Shown piece after piece: positions 12,723 through 24,400 of a stretch of 64,000 nucleotides of DNA; the stretch's first letter is position 1, and each line of letters opens with the position of its first letter. The stretch spans positions 61,122 through 125,121 of the forward strand of contig VWZF01006661.1 of assembly GCA_013396755.1 (NCBI GenBank). Direction: 5' to 3'. Made by a program: the position numbers and the translations under genes. The DNA comes from Sclerurus mexicanus. Its lineage: Eukaryota; Chordata; Aves; Passeriformes; Furnariidae. The notes under the pieces are model-generated. The model was not told the DNA's origin. It worked only from the letters and a program-made list of their open reading frames with translations, and searched no databases.

Positions 12723-12953
12723 CTTAGCAGGAGGCCCCCAAGGTGGAGTGGTGCCCTGCAAAGATTTGCGACCGAGACCCACAGAGGGAGAAGCCCATCC
12801 TTAGCAGAGGGCCCCCAAGGTGGAGCAGAGTCCAGCAAAGATTTGCGACCGAGACCCACGGAGGGAGAAGCCCACGCTTAGCAGGAGGCCCCCGAGGTAG
12901 AGTGGAGTCTTGCAAAGATTTGCGGCCGAGACCCACAGAGGGAGAAGCCCACG
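12723..12953 (+). repeat. Three tandem 77-bp units in LTR
   Basis: Units start at 12723, 12800 and 12877, each with CTTAGCAG and containing GCAAAGATTTGCG and CCGAGACCCAC. The start of a fourth unit, CCTAAGCAG, is at 12954. Spacing is exactly 77 bp each time, with several substitutions between units. The array is downstream of the TATA-like box, so it would be in the transcribed part of the LTR. As 77 is not divisible by 3, the units change frame and do not encode a protein repeat. Confidence 0.9.
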
Positions 12954-13040
12954 CCTAAGCAGGTACAGCCAGCTTTTCATGAGAGACTGCACCCCATGGA
13001 ATGACCCACGAGAGAGCAGAGGATCTCTCTCTCGTGGCGG

Positions 13041-13148
13041 GGACCCCACGGAACACAGGGGAAGGACTCAGAGTTATGATTCCCCTGTGACCGTGGTGAT
13101 GACTGTGGTGAAGCGAACTGTCCCCTTTGCAGCCCACAGGAAAGCTCC
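13041..13148 (+). repeat. Spaced direct repeat, copy 2
   Basis: Partner of 12565-12668, in the same orientation, located after the 77-bp tandem array within the same LTR. The two copies are clearly related but diverged by many substitutions and small indels. Confidence 0.75.
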
Positions 13149-13548
13149 CTGAGACAGAACTGTTGCTTAAGTCTTGGACTTACATCTGCAAATGGCTGAC
13201 CCAACAGCAACTGACTGTAAACTTTCCACTCCCTGTCCCCCACACTGTCAGGGGAAGGAGGGGGGCATGGACAGACGGAGGGGTGGTAGTGTAAAAGTGT
13301 TTTCTAAACTGTTTCTATTTCTTACTTTTAGTTTTAGTGTGTAATAAATTTAAGCATTATTCTAAGTTCTGCTTTGCCCGTGGTATTAATCAAAGCTCCT
13401 CTTTTGGTTGTTATCTCTAGTCATAAATTCCTAACTGGTTTTCTTTTCCCTTCCTCTGGAAGGCGAAAAGTGTTGGGGGGGAGAAAGGCCTTGAAACAGA
13501 TTTTGCTGAACACCAGGCATTTATCGAGGGTCGAACCACGACAGCTTC

Positions 13549-14630
13549 CTTGCTGAGTGTTCTTGTGTGTTTTTTAGCATTCCCTTTCATTCATTTACCA
13601 GTCACTTAGAGTGATGATAAGAGATGAGAAAACAAACTCAGATTTGATATTAGGCAGTGGCCAGGGAACTTGGATGTAATCACTGCTGCACAGCATACTG
13701 TACAGTTTGGTGCACAATGTGTGCACCATGGGGGACTTAGTGTATAAGATCTTATTTGAGCTTGTAAACCAAGACAGCCTAGATATACAGGACAGCCTGG
13801 GAATCCAGGTACCATCACTGCAAATTAAGAGTCTATGGCTGAGATCAAGGTACATGAGACCAGAGGAACTTAGATCAGAAATTTTACTTGGCTCTGTTAC
13901 CACTGATGACCTGGTAAGCAGGTTTTGTCTGCAGCCTTGTGGTTTGCTCTGTGACAATAACAATGAATGCAAATTCTAAAAGGCAGCCAAGTGTAGATGC
14001 TTTGATTTGCAGGATAACTCTGATGCACCAGAATTGTAACTTTTAGTGATAAGCCTTTTGAGTTCCAATTACAGCTACTGTATAGACATGTCTCTAACAT
14101 CCTTCTTTTATTCTCTGCCATCTCAGAAAACTTGGTGTAATCTCAGAGTTTTCTATACTTGGGCAGAGTTGCTGATCACTGCTGCTCTCAGCCTGCTCTA
14201 TACCTGGACATTGTGGATGCTTCCATAGCACAAAACCAGGCTGCACAGCTTCTGTGCAATGAGTCAGCTGCTCTGGAAGTATTGAGAGCTGTTGGCTGTG
14301 TTCAAAACAGCTGCTGTATGAATGCAATAAGCCTGATGCACCTCAAAAGCCTTAGGCTCATCCCCAAACCCACCTGAGGTAGGTCCAAGGTTTCTCTCAA
14401 GGCTGCATATTCTTCCTGCTAAGTTAATTAGGACACAAATGGGGCATCTTGTGTGATAATGTGATCTGGAGAAGTCACAGGTCTTGCTGTTACCTGAGAG
14501 ATCTGTACTACTTTCTCCTCACTGATGCAGCTTTTCTCTGGCTTGCTGTCCTAGTCTCAGGTGAAGTGTGGGAACCCTCCAGAAGGCTTTCTTCAAGACT
14601 TGTTTTAAGTGGTGATAAGGTGTTATAGTT
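13549..14630. other. Non-coding spacer
   Basis: Unique-looking sequence with short open frames on both strands, of which the longest (125 codons, minus, 13595-13972) overlaps a 90-codon plus frame. Neither has recognisable motifs. Nothing else is supported. Confidence 0.6.
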
Positions 14631-15010
14631 TCAATACTCGTTGGAATTCCTTCCTAGAGGCTTGGAGGCAACGCCTTAGTCTGTGGAGGCTGGATAACAA
14701 AGGGCAAACTGCATATTCATGTGGTGGCACTGATCACTTGCCTAGGAGGTTTTTTTGTTCTGCTCCCTCCCCAGGTCCGGAGGGGAGGGGGGGGGGGAGT
14801 GGCGAGGGGGGCTGCTCCTTCTTCCTTCGCAGGTCAGTGAGGTCAGCAGCAGCAGCGATCGGCGCAGGGAGTGGAGGCAGAGACACACCAGTGTTCGGAA
14901 TTTACTCGATAGCTGGGACTTTTTGCCTTCTCATCCCTGACTCAACCGTTTTTTTGGTCATCTGTGGACGTTGCGGGAGCTGTCTNGGAACCAATGTGAT
15001 GGTCTATTAG
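14631..15010 (+). mobile_element. Probable LTR, TGTTATAG group, 3' end unclear
   Basis: It begins TGTTATAGTTTCA followed by GAATTCCTTCC, closely resembling the minus-strand start of the element at 5991-6852 (same first 13 bases and a similarly placed AATTCCTTCC). The middle has G runs (14779-14800) and CpG-rich sequence unlike the A+T-rich surroundings. An ambiguous base (N) at 14986 lies in this element. I could not find a terminal CA with a matching flank, so the 3' limit is a guess. Confidence 0.45.
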
Positions 15011-15018
15011 GATATGAC

Positions 15019-15090
15019 ATCAGATACAGATCACATCAGGTCAGATCACATCAGATACAGATTTCAGTCAGATCAGATCAGATTTCAGTC
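15019..15090 (+). repeat. Degenerate CAGATCA/CAGATAC array
   Basis: About ten copies of a 5-10 bp motif of the type CAGATCA, CAGATAC or TTTCAGTCAGATCA occur head to tail. It directly follows the G-rich putative LTR and the ambiguous base at 14986. It is rich in GATC sites. Confidence 0.75.
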
Positions 15091-15099
15091 TTTCTGTTG

Positions 15100-18083
15100 G
15101 CACTCCTATGTGTCCATGGTGGACTCTCTCACACATGACAAACTGAAAATTCCCAAAACCCCATCTGACTCTACTTCAACTAATCAAATAGTTTATCCAA
15201 AGCTCCACTTACTTTTTCTGTGCTTCAAGTATTTATTATGCAAAAGGGTTTCTTCGGAGACTTTAGAAGAATATCATGAGGTCTTGTGAGCCTTACTCTT
15301 AGCATTTTTTCCATGTACTCCATTCCTGTATGCTTATTTTGTGGGGAATCCATGCTCATACTGAAGTGTTTTCTGGCATGTCACAAAGGAAGGGTTCTCC
15401 AGGAGTTCTTGGGAACAAGCCAGTTGCTTGGAAGTCCTGCTGGAAACACTGCTTAAAAGTTGCATAGAAAATAATAAAACTTCCATTTATTCTGCTCAAA
15501 ATAGGCTATTATTCAAAAGTATATCTAGTTGGATGTGGTGGAGATGTGTACTCTGTTTGATTGTGCTCAGTGTGTACATTACTTAACAAAGACTGTGTGC
15601 TTGGCAGTCTCTTCTTACTGTTGAAGATAAAATGTTTCCTGCTTTGAGGAGTTTACAGCCTAGATGGACACTTCAAGAAAACACAGAATCCAACAGCAGC
15701 TCAAGATGGAATAGTTCATTTTAGGAAGTTTGTCTCTATTTCACAATGGTGCTTACATTGTTTTTACTTGGAGGAGTAGGATTTATCCTGATGTACCTTC
15801 AGCTTTTATGACAACCTTCTTATGTATTGCACTAGATGGTGCCTGTTGCAAAAGTTTGAAATCTCAACTAGATTAATATATCTGATCTCTGCTTCCCAAA
15901 AATTCCACTGTGTTGTCAAGTGAAAACAGAAAGTTCATGGAAGACATCGAAGTGTGCAAAAAGCCTGCCGTATTTTACCAGGATTTGCTCTGACATCTGT
16001 GTGTAGCTAGCTGATTTTTTTTTCTTTTTTTTTTTTTCCTTTTGACCCAAATAGCAACATCACTTCATAAGTTCAGCAATCAGTAGCATGCATTTTTTAA
16101 TGTATCTAGAGAATTCAAATTACTGTTTTATGGGTGAAGTGATAACCATTCAATTAGGATTTCTATCTGTGCAATCCTCTACTTTGGTATGTTGACAAAC
16201 ATGTAGCATGAAATATGCTTATTGCAGCTGTGGGAGGAGAGCTAAGGGCAAACTTTTGTTTACAGTTTTGCTGTAGAATTTTACTTCTTTAGAAACTTTG
16301 CAGATGTTGACAAAACTTCCACATATATGCTTCCTGAATCTATACCTTATCTTTAATCAAAACTGAATGATTAGATGATCCAGATGTTCCCTAACTTCCT
16401 AATTTGAACGGAAACCTTGCTCCAGTTAATTCTGAATTTGTGAGGTCCTCTTAGTGAAAAGCCCTTGCTAAGTCTTGTTGTAGTCCAGTCTTTTACAGCG
16501 AAGATCATATATGTTTTCAAGCAAACCTGAGCCTTGTTTTGCAGGAATTGAAGTTTGGTTTGGATCCAGTTAAAGCCTCTGTGCAGTTTTACATTTGGGC
16601 TGTAAAGGATATATAGTTCTGTATTTATTTGAGAAACTTGTATAAAATTTAGAGGTTTTTTTGACTGAATGCTGTTTTACAGTTAGAAACCATGTTATGC
16701 TGTCTTCTGTGTTAGAGATGTATCATTACATTGTAAATAGCTTCCAAGTTCCAAAAGGCATTTCCATCCTTATTCCATCTTCTTAACTTTCCATCTTGTA
16801 CAGGCTGCAATAGTTTCCATGCTCGCTGTTCAAGATCCCATGCATCTATAGAGCTCATGATGACTATTGTTTTATTTTGCTGAGTACTTTAAAAGCTGTA
16901 ATGAGGCTGTGTGGTAAAGTTAATAGAGCCTCCTGGTTATTCTTACAGTACTTGTAAAAGATTATTTGGTGTCATGACTTCATATCCAGATGACCATATA
17001 AAATTAGGAACACTCTTTATGCTTGTTCTCCAAGACATATATTTTTTAATATATTGGTGCCATGAAAATGCAATCATTTTATCAGGGAGATGTTCAAAAT
17101 GCTGATGAATAGCATGCCAAGTGTTTTCAATGTTCAATAATAAAGTTCAAGGCATAACACACTGGACACATGGGAAAAGTTCCCTTTTGCTTGCAGATGA
17201 TTGATGCACCATCCTTTCATTCTGCTTCCAGCAGGCTTTGAGATGTCGATTTTTTTAAAGAAAAAGGCTACAGGTCTTTTAAATTGTTTTATTACTTACA
17301 CTATTTAGAATGTTAATGTTTTATACATTAAGGTGAATGAAAATTAAGTTTTGTGTTGTCTCTTGCAGTAGATCTTTTAGGGCCTTGTGGAATAAACCCT
17401 TCTGCTCATAAAATGCCATCCACCTAACCATTACTACCTACTGCTCTGTAATAATTAGTTGTATATAAGTAGTTTTCCTGTTGCATTGCATTTTTTATTA
17501 ATCAAGTGAGGGAAGAAAATGAAATGCTAGCATGGTTTTCATCAAAAATAGGTCTTTATTTTTACAGATGTTTACTGCTTATAGAACTTAGTACCATTAT
17601 ACAGTTTTGCCAGCCTGAAATGTCAGGTAACATTATAGTTAAAAACTATGATGGGCAAGGCATTCACGTTTATTTGTGAACCACAATGTGGAAGTGTGCG
17701 CCCATAATAAATGGTCACTTTTTGTTTATAATCTCTCATACAAGGCCTCTCTAGCTCTTCCTTCCCCATCAGCCTTCATCCTTTTTTCTCTTGAGAAACA
17801 AAAATGGAAAAAAACACATTGAATTACTTACTGCTCTGAAATGATCATTCTGCAAAGGTCAGCCTTTCCCTGCAGTTGGCTTAATATTTCCACACTAAGG
17901 ATAACACAGTCTCTACTTAAAGAACAGGAATAACTGGGATACCCTTCTGTGTCTACAGGGGAAGAAATGATGCTGGTGACTAATCTCTGGGAGGTCTGCA
18001 TGTAAGCCTTTAGACACATGCATTCCCTGGAGCCTGACAATCATTTGTTGGGTAATACTGGGAAAACACTTCCTCTTTTACCA
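15100..18083. other. Non-coding, unique-looking DNA
   Basis: A+T-rich DNA without long frames, LTR ends or LINE sequence. There are T runs near 16016-16040. No RNA gene or regulatory element is clear. Confidence 0.65.
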
Positions 18084-18483
18084 TGTCATAACAGCTTTGG
18101 GGGGGATCCGGCTCCATCTATTTCCCCAGGCTTCCCGGAGTATGGAGGGGATTGCGAAATCCCCACGTGGTCAGGAGTAAGGACAGGCAGCACTCCAAGG
18201 TAGCGAGGTTGTAGAAAAAGCCTCTAATTACTTTACTCAAGGGTATATAAGCTCTTCAGGCGGGGTTTGGGAGGCAGGATGTGATTGGGTAAGGGTTCAG
18301 GGGGAGTGGCGTGGTTTGGGGGACACAGGGGCCAATAAGGGAGCAGGAGGACCAAACCCAGTGGAAGCCCAGGAATAGGGAGTGACAGGTGATACATCCA
18401 ATAAGGTCGGGAGGGGGGCGGGGCTGGATGCCCGGGAAGAAAGAGCAGTCTATGTTCACATGTGTGGGGTTCTAGGGGTTACA
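18084..18483 (-). mobile_element. Probable 400-bp solo LTR
   Basis: Read on the minus strand it starts TGTAACCCCTAG and ends GCTGTTATGACA, obeying the TG...CA rule. The minus strand carries TTATATACC (complement of about 18243-18250) as a TATA box. Upstream of it are reverse CCAAT motifs (ATTGG, seen as CCAAT in the plus strand near 18331 and 18398). The block is clearly more G+C-rich than its flanks. The flanking hexamers (TTACCA and ATCTAA) do not match, so no target-site duplication supports the ends. It resembles class II-type LTRs in size and promoter layout. Confidence 0.65.
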
Positions 18484-21400
18484 ATCTAAACAGCGGAAAA
18501 CCCGTACATAAAAGACGCAGGTGAAGTTGAATTATAAAGTCCCTGGTCCCTTGGAAGCTGTCACAGTGGTGGGCTTGTCTCCATAAGTTTCCCTTTCCAC
18601 GTTATGTAGCCTGGATGGTCGTCTGTCTCTGTTTTGCATGTGCTGTGGCAGAAGTCTTTCCCAACAATGTCATACATGAATTCCTTTGACAAATGAGAAG
18701 ACTGATTCTTTCAAGTGCTTGAGTGATGCTGGTGAGGCATGTGGCACAAAATCCAGGTACCACATGTGTCTTAGAATGCTAATGCTGTGCTTTGTGACAA
18801 TGTTAATTGGTGAGGGTTTGGGGTTGGGTAGTTTGTGTAGGTAAGGTTCCAGGAAATGTGGGTGCTTTAGCAAATGAACTTACTGGGCCTGGTATTCTGT
18901 TTGCAATTCTATTGGTGGAATCAAAACAAGTATAATGCACAAAATTATGCATATATGTATGTATCATATGTAAGCATAAGCAAGTGTAGTCCATGCCCTA
19001 AGTAATATGCTGCTCTAGTTTAGCTCAGTTGTAAGAGGCTACTGAAGCTGTTGAAAATTTTTTGAAAATTTGAGGTTCTTCCCAGAGTGATTGTCTGGTG
19101 TTGTGGCATTATTAGAGGCCTCACAGTATGTGTTTGTCATCTTTAGAAATAATGTCCTTGTGTTTATTCCTCATGAAAGATATATGTCTACAGACATTAG
19201 GTGCAACATGGGTTCCTTACCAACTGACAGATCCTTAGTAGGTACCTGGTGAGAATGTGGTTGCCAGCATCATCAAATGCAGACAGAATGGGAGTCTCTG
19301 GGAGTGGAATTTTGTCACATGCCACTGAGTCATCCAGAGCCTGCACAGCAATCTTTTGCCAGGATACTTAATAGATCACTAATCAGGATGAGAACAACAG
19401 TTTATCTCTTGCAAGGTAGAGAGATAATAACAGATAGTTCTGACTTGGGGTTACTATGAACAGGAAGAACTAGTGGGGTTTCTGGATGCAAATTGCTATC
19501 CTTTAAGGATGCTTTATACTTACTTGTGTAAGTATACCACGATATACCTACCATACTGGCCCAGAGGAAAATGGTACAATCTTAGGGCTGTCTCTGGACA
19601 GCATTAACTGCCTCAGGGGGAGGTGGTACATGCTCTGGCCATACTAGCAGCACCTTGACTGTCTAGACTGTCTGGAGAGGCCTGGATGTTTTGGGGTTTT
19701 TATATGCAAGAGAAATACCTTTACAGTAAATGAGATAGTCCTAACATTTCCACAATTTATTGATTTATTAATTGCTGAATAAGACCTTAAGAAAAAAAAA
19801 AACCCTAAATTTTTAGATGTTAGCAACATATGATGATATAACTTGATGCTAAATACTTTTGCAGAAGGTCGTAAGAATGCACTCCTAAAAGCTAGTAGTC
19901 ATATTTCACTGTAATATTTGGTTGATACTAATGATGCCAAACAATTACTGAGAAAAATAAATGTCAGGGAAAAGGCAAAGAATACAAATGGCATCTATAA
20001 ATGTCTGATATTTCTTCTTTATCTGAAAATCCAGACAGAGTACTCAACCAAATGCTCTCTTCTAAAGATACAAAACCGTGTATCTTATGGCTCATCTTTC
20101 TAAAATACAGGGAAGGGTGAAAGCTATTTTGTAAGGTCAATGTTTCTGCTAATTGTTACTTTGGCAAGCTGGTGATGATTTTCAACAGTATGAGAAAAGT
20201 GACAAGGTTCTATCTTCCACCTACACAACTGCCTAGACTCAGGAATTCTGCAAGTATTCTGAAGCTGCTCTCAAAATACCTCCCTTTATTATTATTTTAA
20301 ATTTAAATTCACCCATCTAAGGTATGCTAGAGCTGCAGAGTATTTTACTACTGATAGGATGTGCCTGTAAGCTATATTCCGTGCCAAATTAAGCAGTAAT
20401 ACTTCTGTATAGCATATACTGTAGTTAAATATGGAACCCAAGCCTACCATTTGGCCTTGGAGAATTTCATTCAGTTGATTGTAGTGTTGGTGGGAAAATG
20501 AATTCCATAATTGGGGCTGAGACCTGATGTCTCCCACAGTATTTCAATATTCAAAGTTTTGGGAGAAGTCCACTTTTAATATTCACACTAATTTATCATT
20601 TTAACTGACATATTTGGATTCCAGGTTAAACAAACAGAAAACAGGATATTAAAGGATCCAGTGGGTCCCATCCAAGTTTTGTGTGAGTCTCACTCTACTG
20701 TCTTTAATGGAATATGGCCCACTGTGTAAAAATAGTTCTTGAATTCTTTTCATTGAGAATCACTGACAAAAATTAATATGCCCCTAAAGTGAAACAGACT
20801 TGGGAAACAAAACAAAACTGAGCTCTTGAAATTGTCCAAATCAAAGAAAGTGCAGAAGCTAAACAAATGCCATGAGAATGTAACAGAAGGTTTATACTTT
20901 CAATTTAAATACTAAAAGTATGAATAACAAAGTTAAGGTAATGGTGGTCTGTCTGCTAATTAGAATAGCACTGGAGACATATTGAGAATGGAAACTTTTA
21001 ATCTTCAGGGCCTTACTGGAATTGAGGCAGTGCATTTTTTGAAAGAAATTATTTTTAGGATGGTGCTGGAATGGTCCAGGTTGCATTCAGACCATGGTGC
21101 CAGAGTGTGCCTGGTTGCAGTAGTTTGCTCCTAGAAGCTGGCATTTTTAGGATTTTTTTAGGAGAGTTCTGAGCGTGTAACCATGAGGAGCAGAAATAAG
21201 GCCTTTAGGGGTTGAGTCCAAATAGAAAAATCTGATAGAATGAGGTAAAGTCACCTTTAAATGGATGTAACTATTCTTAAGGGACTTTTAGAGATACCCA
21301 TTTAAATAAATTTGCTAGCTGCTATGGTAACTTTTTGCGCTTTAACAAGTGTGTCACATTCTAGAGTGGAAGGATAAGTAAATTGTGGGGTTACTGAGCT

Positions 21401-24400
21401 GTATCTCTTATTGGCATAACAGCCCTAGATAAATAGAAGTTTTAAAAATTAAATATGAAATCGTTTTTTGAAAGCTCAACACATCCACCTTTCTTTGGAA
21501 AGGAACTGGTCCTTAATGAATGCTATTTTCCTTTGCTGTTTTCATTTTTGTGGAATTGTTTCCACTATGAGAGTAGAATGTGCTGTGATTTTTTTATAGC
21601 AATGTTGCTGGTTTTGCAGTGCCATGCAAATGGCAATTGTCAGGACCTAAAAATGGAGTCCTGGAAGTCATCCTAAAAAACATAATGAAAAATATTTTGT
21701 TTCTTTGCTTTAACTGCATTTATTCAATTGACACTGAATCCCTGCTTGCAGGATGATTTTTTCCCCTTTTTTATTGTCTCCCTTTTAGAGTTGAAGTTAT
21801 TCTGGGTATGGTGCTGTTGTAGGAAATCCCTCTTCTTCAAGCTGAGAGTAGTTTTGCTGCTAACTTAAATGGTGTCAGTCAATTTAGCTTTAAATGCAAT
21901 GGGCTTAATCATGCAGGAAGGCAGTGCTTTGCATGAAAGATGACATCAAAATTCCATTTTTCTATTGAAAAAAGTACTGGTGGACTGTGATAGTAAGTAC
22001 TGAAAGAAGTATAGAAGGAATATATTTATCGATTTGGGGAGCAAAGCAGCTTCTAGAAACCTGCTTGTCAGAATGCAATAATGGGCATTTACATGGAATT
22101 TTATTTTTTTGTTTTGTGATGGGTGGTTTTGCCTTTTTTTTTGGTTTTATTTTGTTTGGTTGGGTTTTTTTAACTTGAATTTTGGCCTCTGTTTTTCATT
22201 TCTTAGCAAAGAAGGCCTGAAAATGTGTTTGTTCTGAATTCTGTCCAGCTTTGATTTGCAGCATAAGGCACAAAGTCCAGAACTTTACTTGGAACAGGTG
22301 GAGGACCTATGTACATGCTCAACCCTGGTAACTAAGGAGCACTCAGACCTCACAGTACAATTGAAATTGTGCTGTAAATAGTTTCTGGACAAACACCAAA
22401 AATCCTGTGGGTTTAAGTCAAGAAAAATCTCTCTTGCATTGCAAATAACTTGCATAAATAAATGTAAAATGAAGTCTGCATTAAATCACTCTTACTGCAG
22501 TACACCATGGTTAGGAAGAGGAGCATGTGATGTACTCCTTCACTGTATACATTCCAGAAAAATTTATTTGTTGAGTTTATTTATAGGTACTTCTGTGGTG
22601 CTTACCATTGCAGTGTCATTTCATTGCTCTTAGGGTGTTCATGCCTTTAATGGAAAAGAACAAATGTCTTTCCTCATTAGAGTTTTGCAAGTGAGGGCAC
22701 ATCAATTTGGACCTGAGATGAATTTCACTGTTAGTCTGACTAAATAAGGTTTTATTCTAAAGAATGCCACTATTTTGCAGCAGTTTTTGGCAGGTTTCTT
22801 AATGGAAATAAAATTATGAATGTACTCTTCATGTTTCTTTAAATGCATTGAGTATGAAATGTGAAATTAAATTGAAAAAATTCTGCTATGCATAGTTTTC
22901 CTAACTTGCAGCAGTGTTTGTTTATCTAGACTTTTGTTTATTCTGGTAAAAAGGGTACTCCATAGTCAGTACAGCTGATTGGAAAATATTAGACCTTTTT
23001 GTGTCCTACTTCTCTGTCAATTCCTTAAATTCTGATGACAATGAAAAGAATATCACTCTTAACATGAAGGTTCCATTGAAAGTTTAATTCAGGGGGAAAA
23101 GTAAAACCCAACAACTTAACCATAGTTTTTCTAAGTGAAATAATAAAAGCCTTGTGTCAGGTAAAGTTCTCACTTAAAATTTGACTACTGTCCACTGCCC
23201 TGCAGTCCCTCACAACCCCAGGGCATAGTTCAGTCTTTTTGTTACCTGAGTCATTCTGAAGGGCATAGTGAGAAGCCTGAGTGAGCTGAAAAGCCAGGCC
23301 TCAAAAGAGTGGTGTTTTGAGGCATTTGTCCTAGAAACATTGAGAGGCTCTGCCTTAGTATTTCTGAATGTAAGGTGTTTTTTTTTTTTCAGGTGAAACT
23401 CTAAGTCTGTTTTATTTTTGAGACTGTTTTGGTTCAAAAAGTTAGCATTTCTCAAAAGTAAACATGATTTTTATGGGAAGAAAAAATGTCTGGCTTAGTG
23501 CCTGGTATTTTGTGTCGATTTTTCTGACTGGAATTTTTGGTTATCTGAAAAAGAAAATTAAACAGCCTGAAATCCTAATCCTGCTTCTGCTACTGATTTG
23601 AATGCTTAAAATCAATTTATTTTCTCTCATTTTTAGATATTACTATTGAACCACTGACTGGAGGAAAAAGTAGTGCAAAGATTTAAGTCTTGATAGACCT
23701 TTATGTACTTGAAACACTGTACATAGTTTTTAATTTTCTCTGCTAATAATTTGGTCCAGAGTTGTCTTTGCAATATGATCCAAAATGAGAGCAGAAAGAT
23801 AATTTAGAAAAAAAAGAGCTGTGACTGTCAAGTCCTTCATCTACATAATTAGTACACCCTGTGTGGTTTGTCTGAAAAACAAAAGCAAGATGAAAGCTTG
23901 GACTCTCATAAGTCATACGTATAATGAGTATGTCTTCTGGTATGTTTTGTAAAATTTTTGCCAGTCTTGAAAATGTTGAAACTTGCAAAAGAGCCTGATG
24001 CTAGAAAGAGTGTGCTTAGTAAAGAATAGAATGAAAATTCAGAAGAATAAAAGCAATCTGATTCTGGAGAGTTTTCTGATAATCCAGAAAGTCTGAGGAG
24101 GAAGAGGTATATGACTCCTCAAAGCTGTAGTTGTTAGAAAACAACTATTCAAAGTGAAATTCCACTAAGCAAAAAACACCAGGAAGAGAACTGAAAAAGG
24201 AAAAAGGGAAAAGAAGAAATTTTTTGGTCCAAGGCATGAGGGACAAAGCTGGTTGTGCTGAGATGTTGTGGGGACATTGTCTGTGACCAAGAAAGTGAAA
24301 AATTTCAAGGGTAGGTAGTTTTCCAAGAGCAAGGGATTGGAGAAGAACGGATTGCCTTGTTGAAAGGTAGCTGAGATGAAACTGCCAAGGATGAGCTTTC

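Larger units (their letters stand above)
12294..13543 (+). mobile_element. 1,250-bp solo LTR with internal repeats
   Basis: The element begins TGTCATGG and ends CCACGACA and is flanked by a perfect 5-bp target-site duplication, GCTTC (12289-12293 and 13544-13548). A TATA-like TATTTAAG lies near 12457 and AATAAA at 13343-13348, so the orientation is plus. The 5-bp duplication and the TGTCATGG start fit class III (ERVL-like) avian elements, which is inference from family knowledge. It is long for an avian solo LTR because it holds a tandem array of 77-bp units (12723-12953) and a second, spaced duplication of about 105 bp (12565-12668 and 13041-13148). Overlapping open frames on both strands come from these G+C-rich repeats and are not genes. 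Confidence 0.9.

Noticed and set aside
12312..13243. Series of overlapping frames on both strands with repeated peptide blocks
   Set aside because: The repetition comes from the 77-bp DNA units, which shift frame at each unit. It is part of an LTR.
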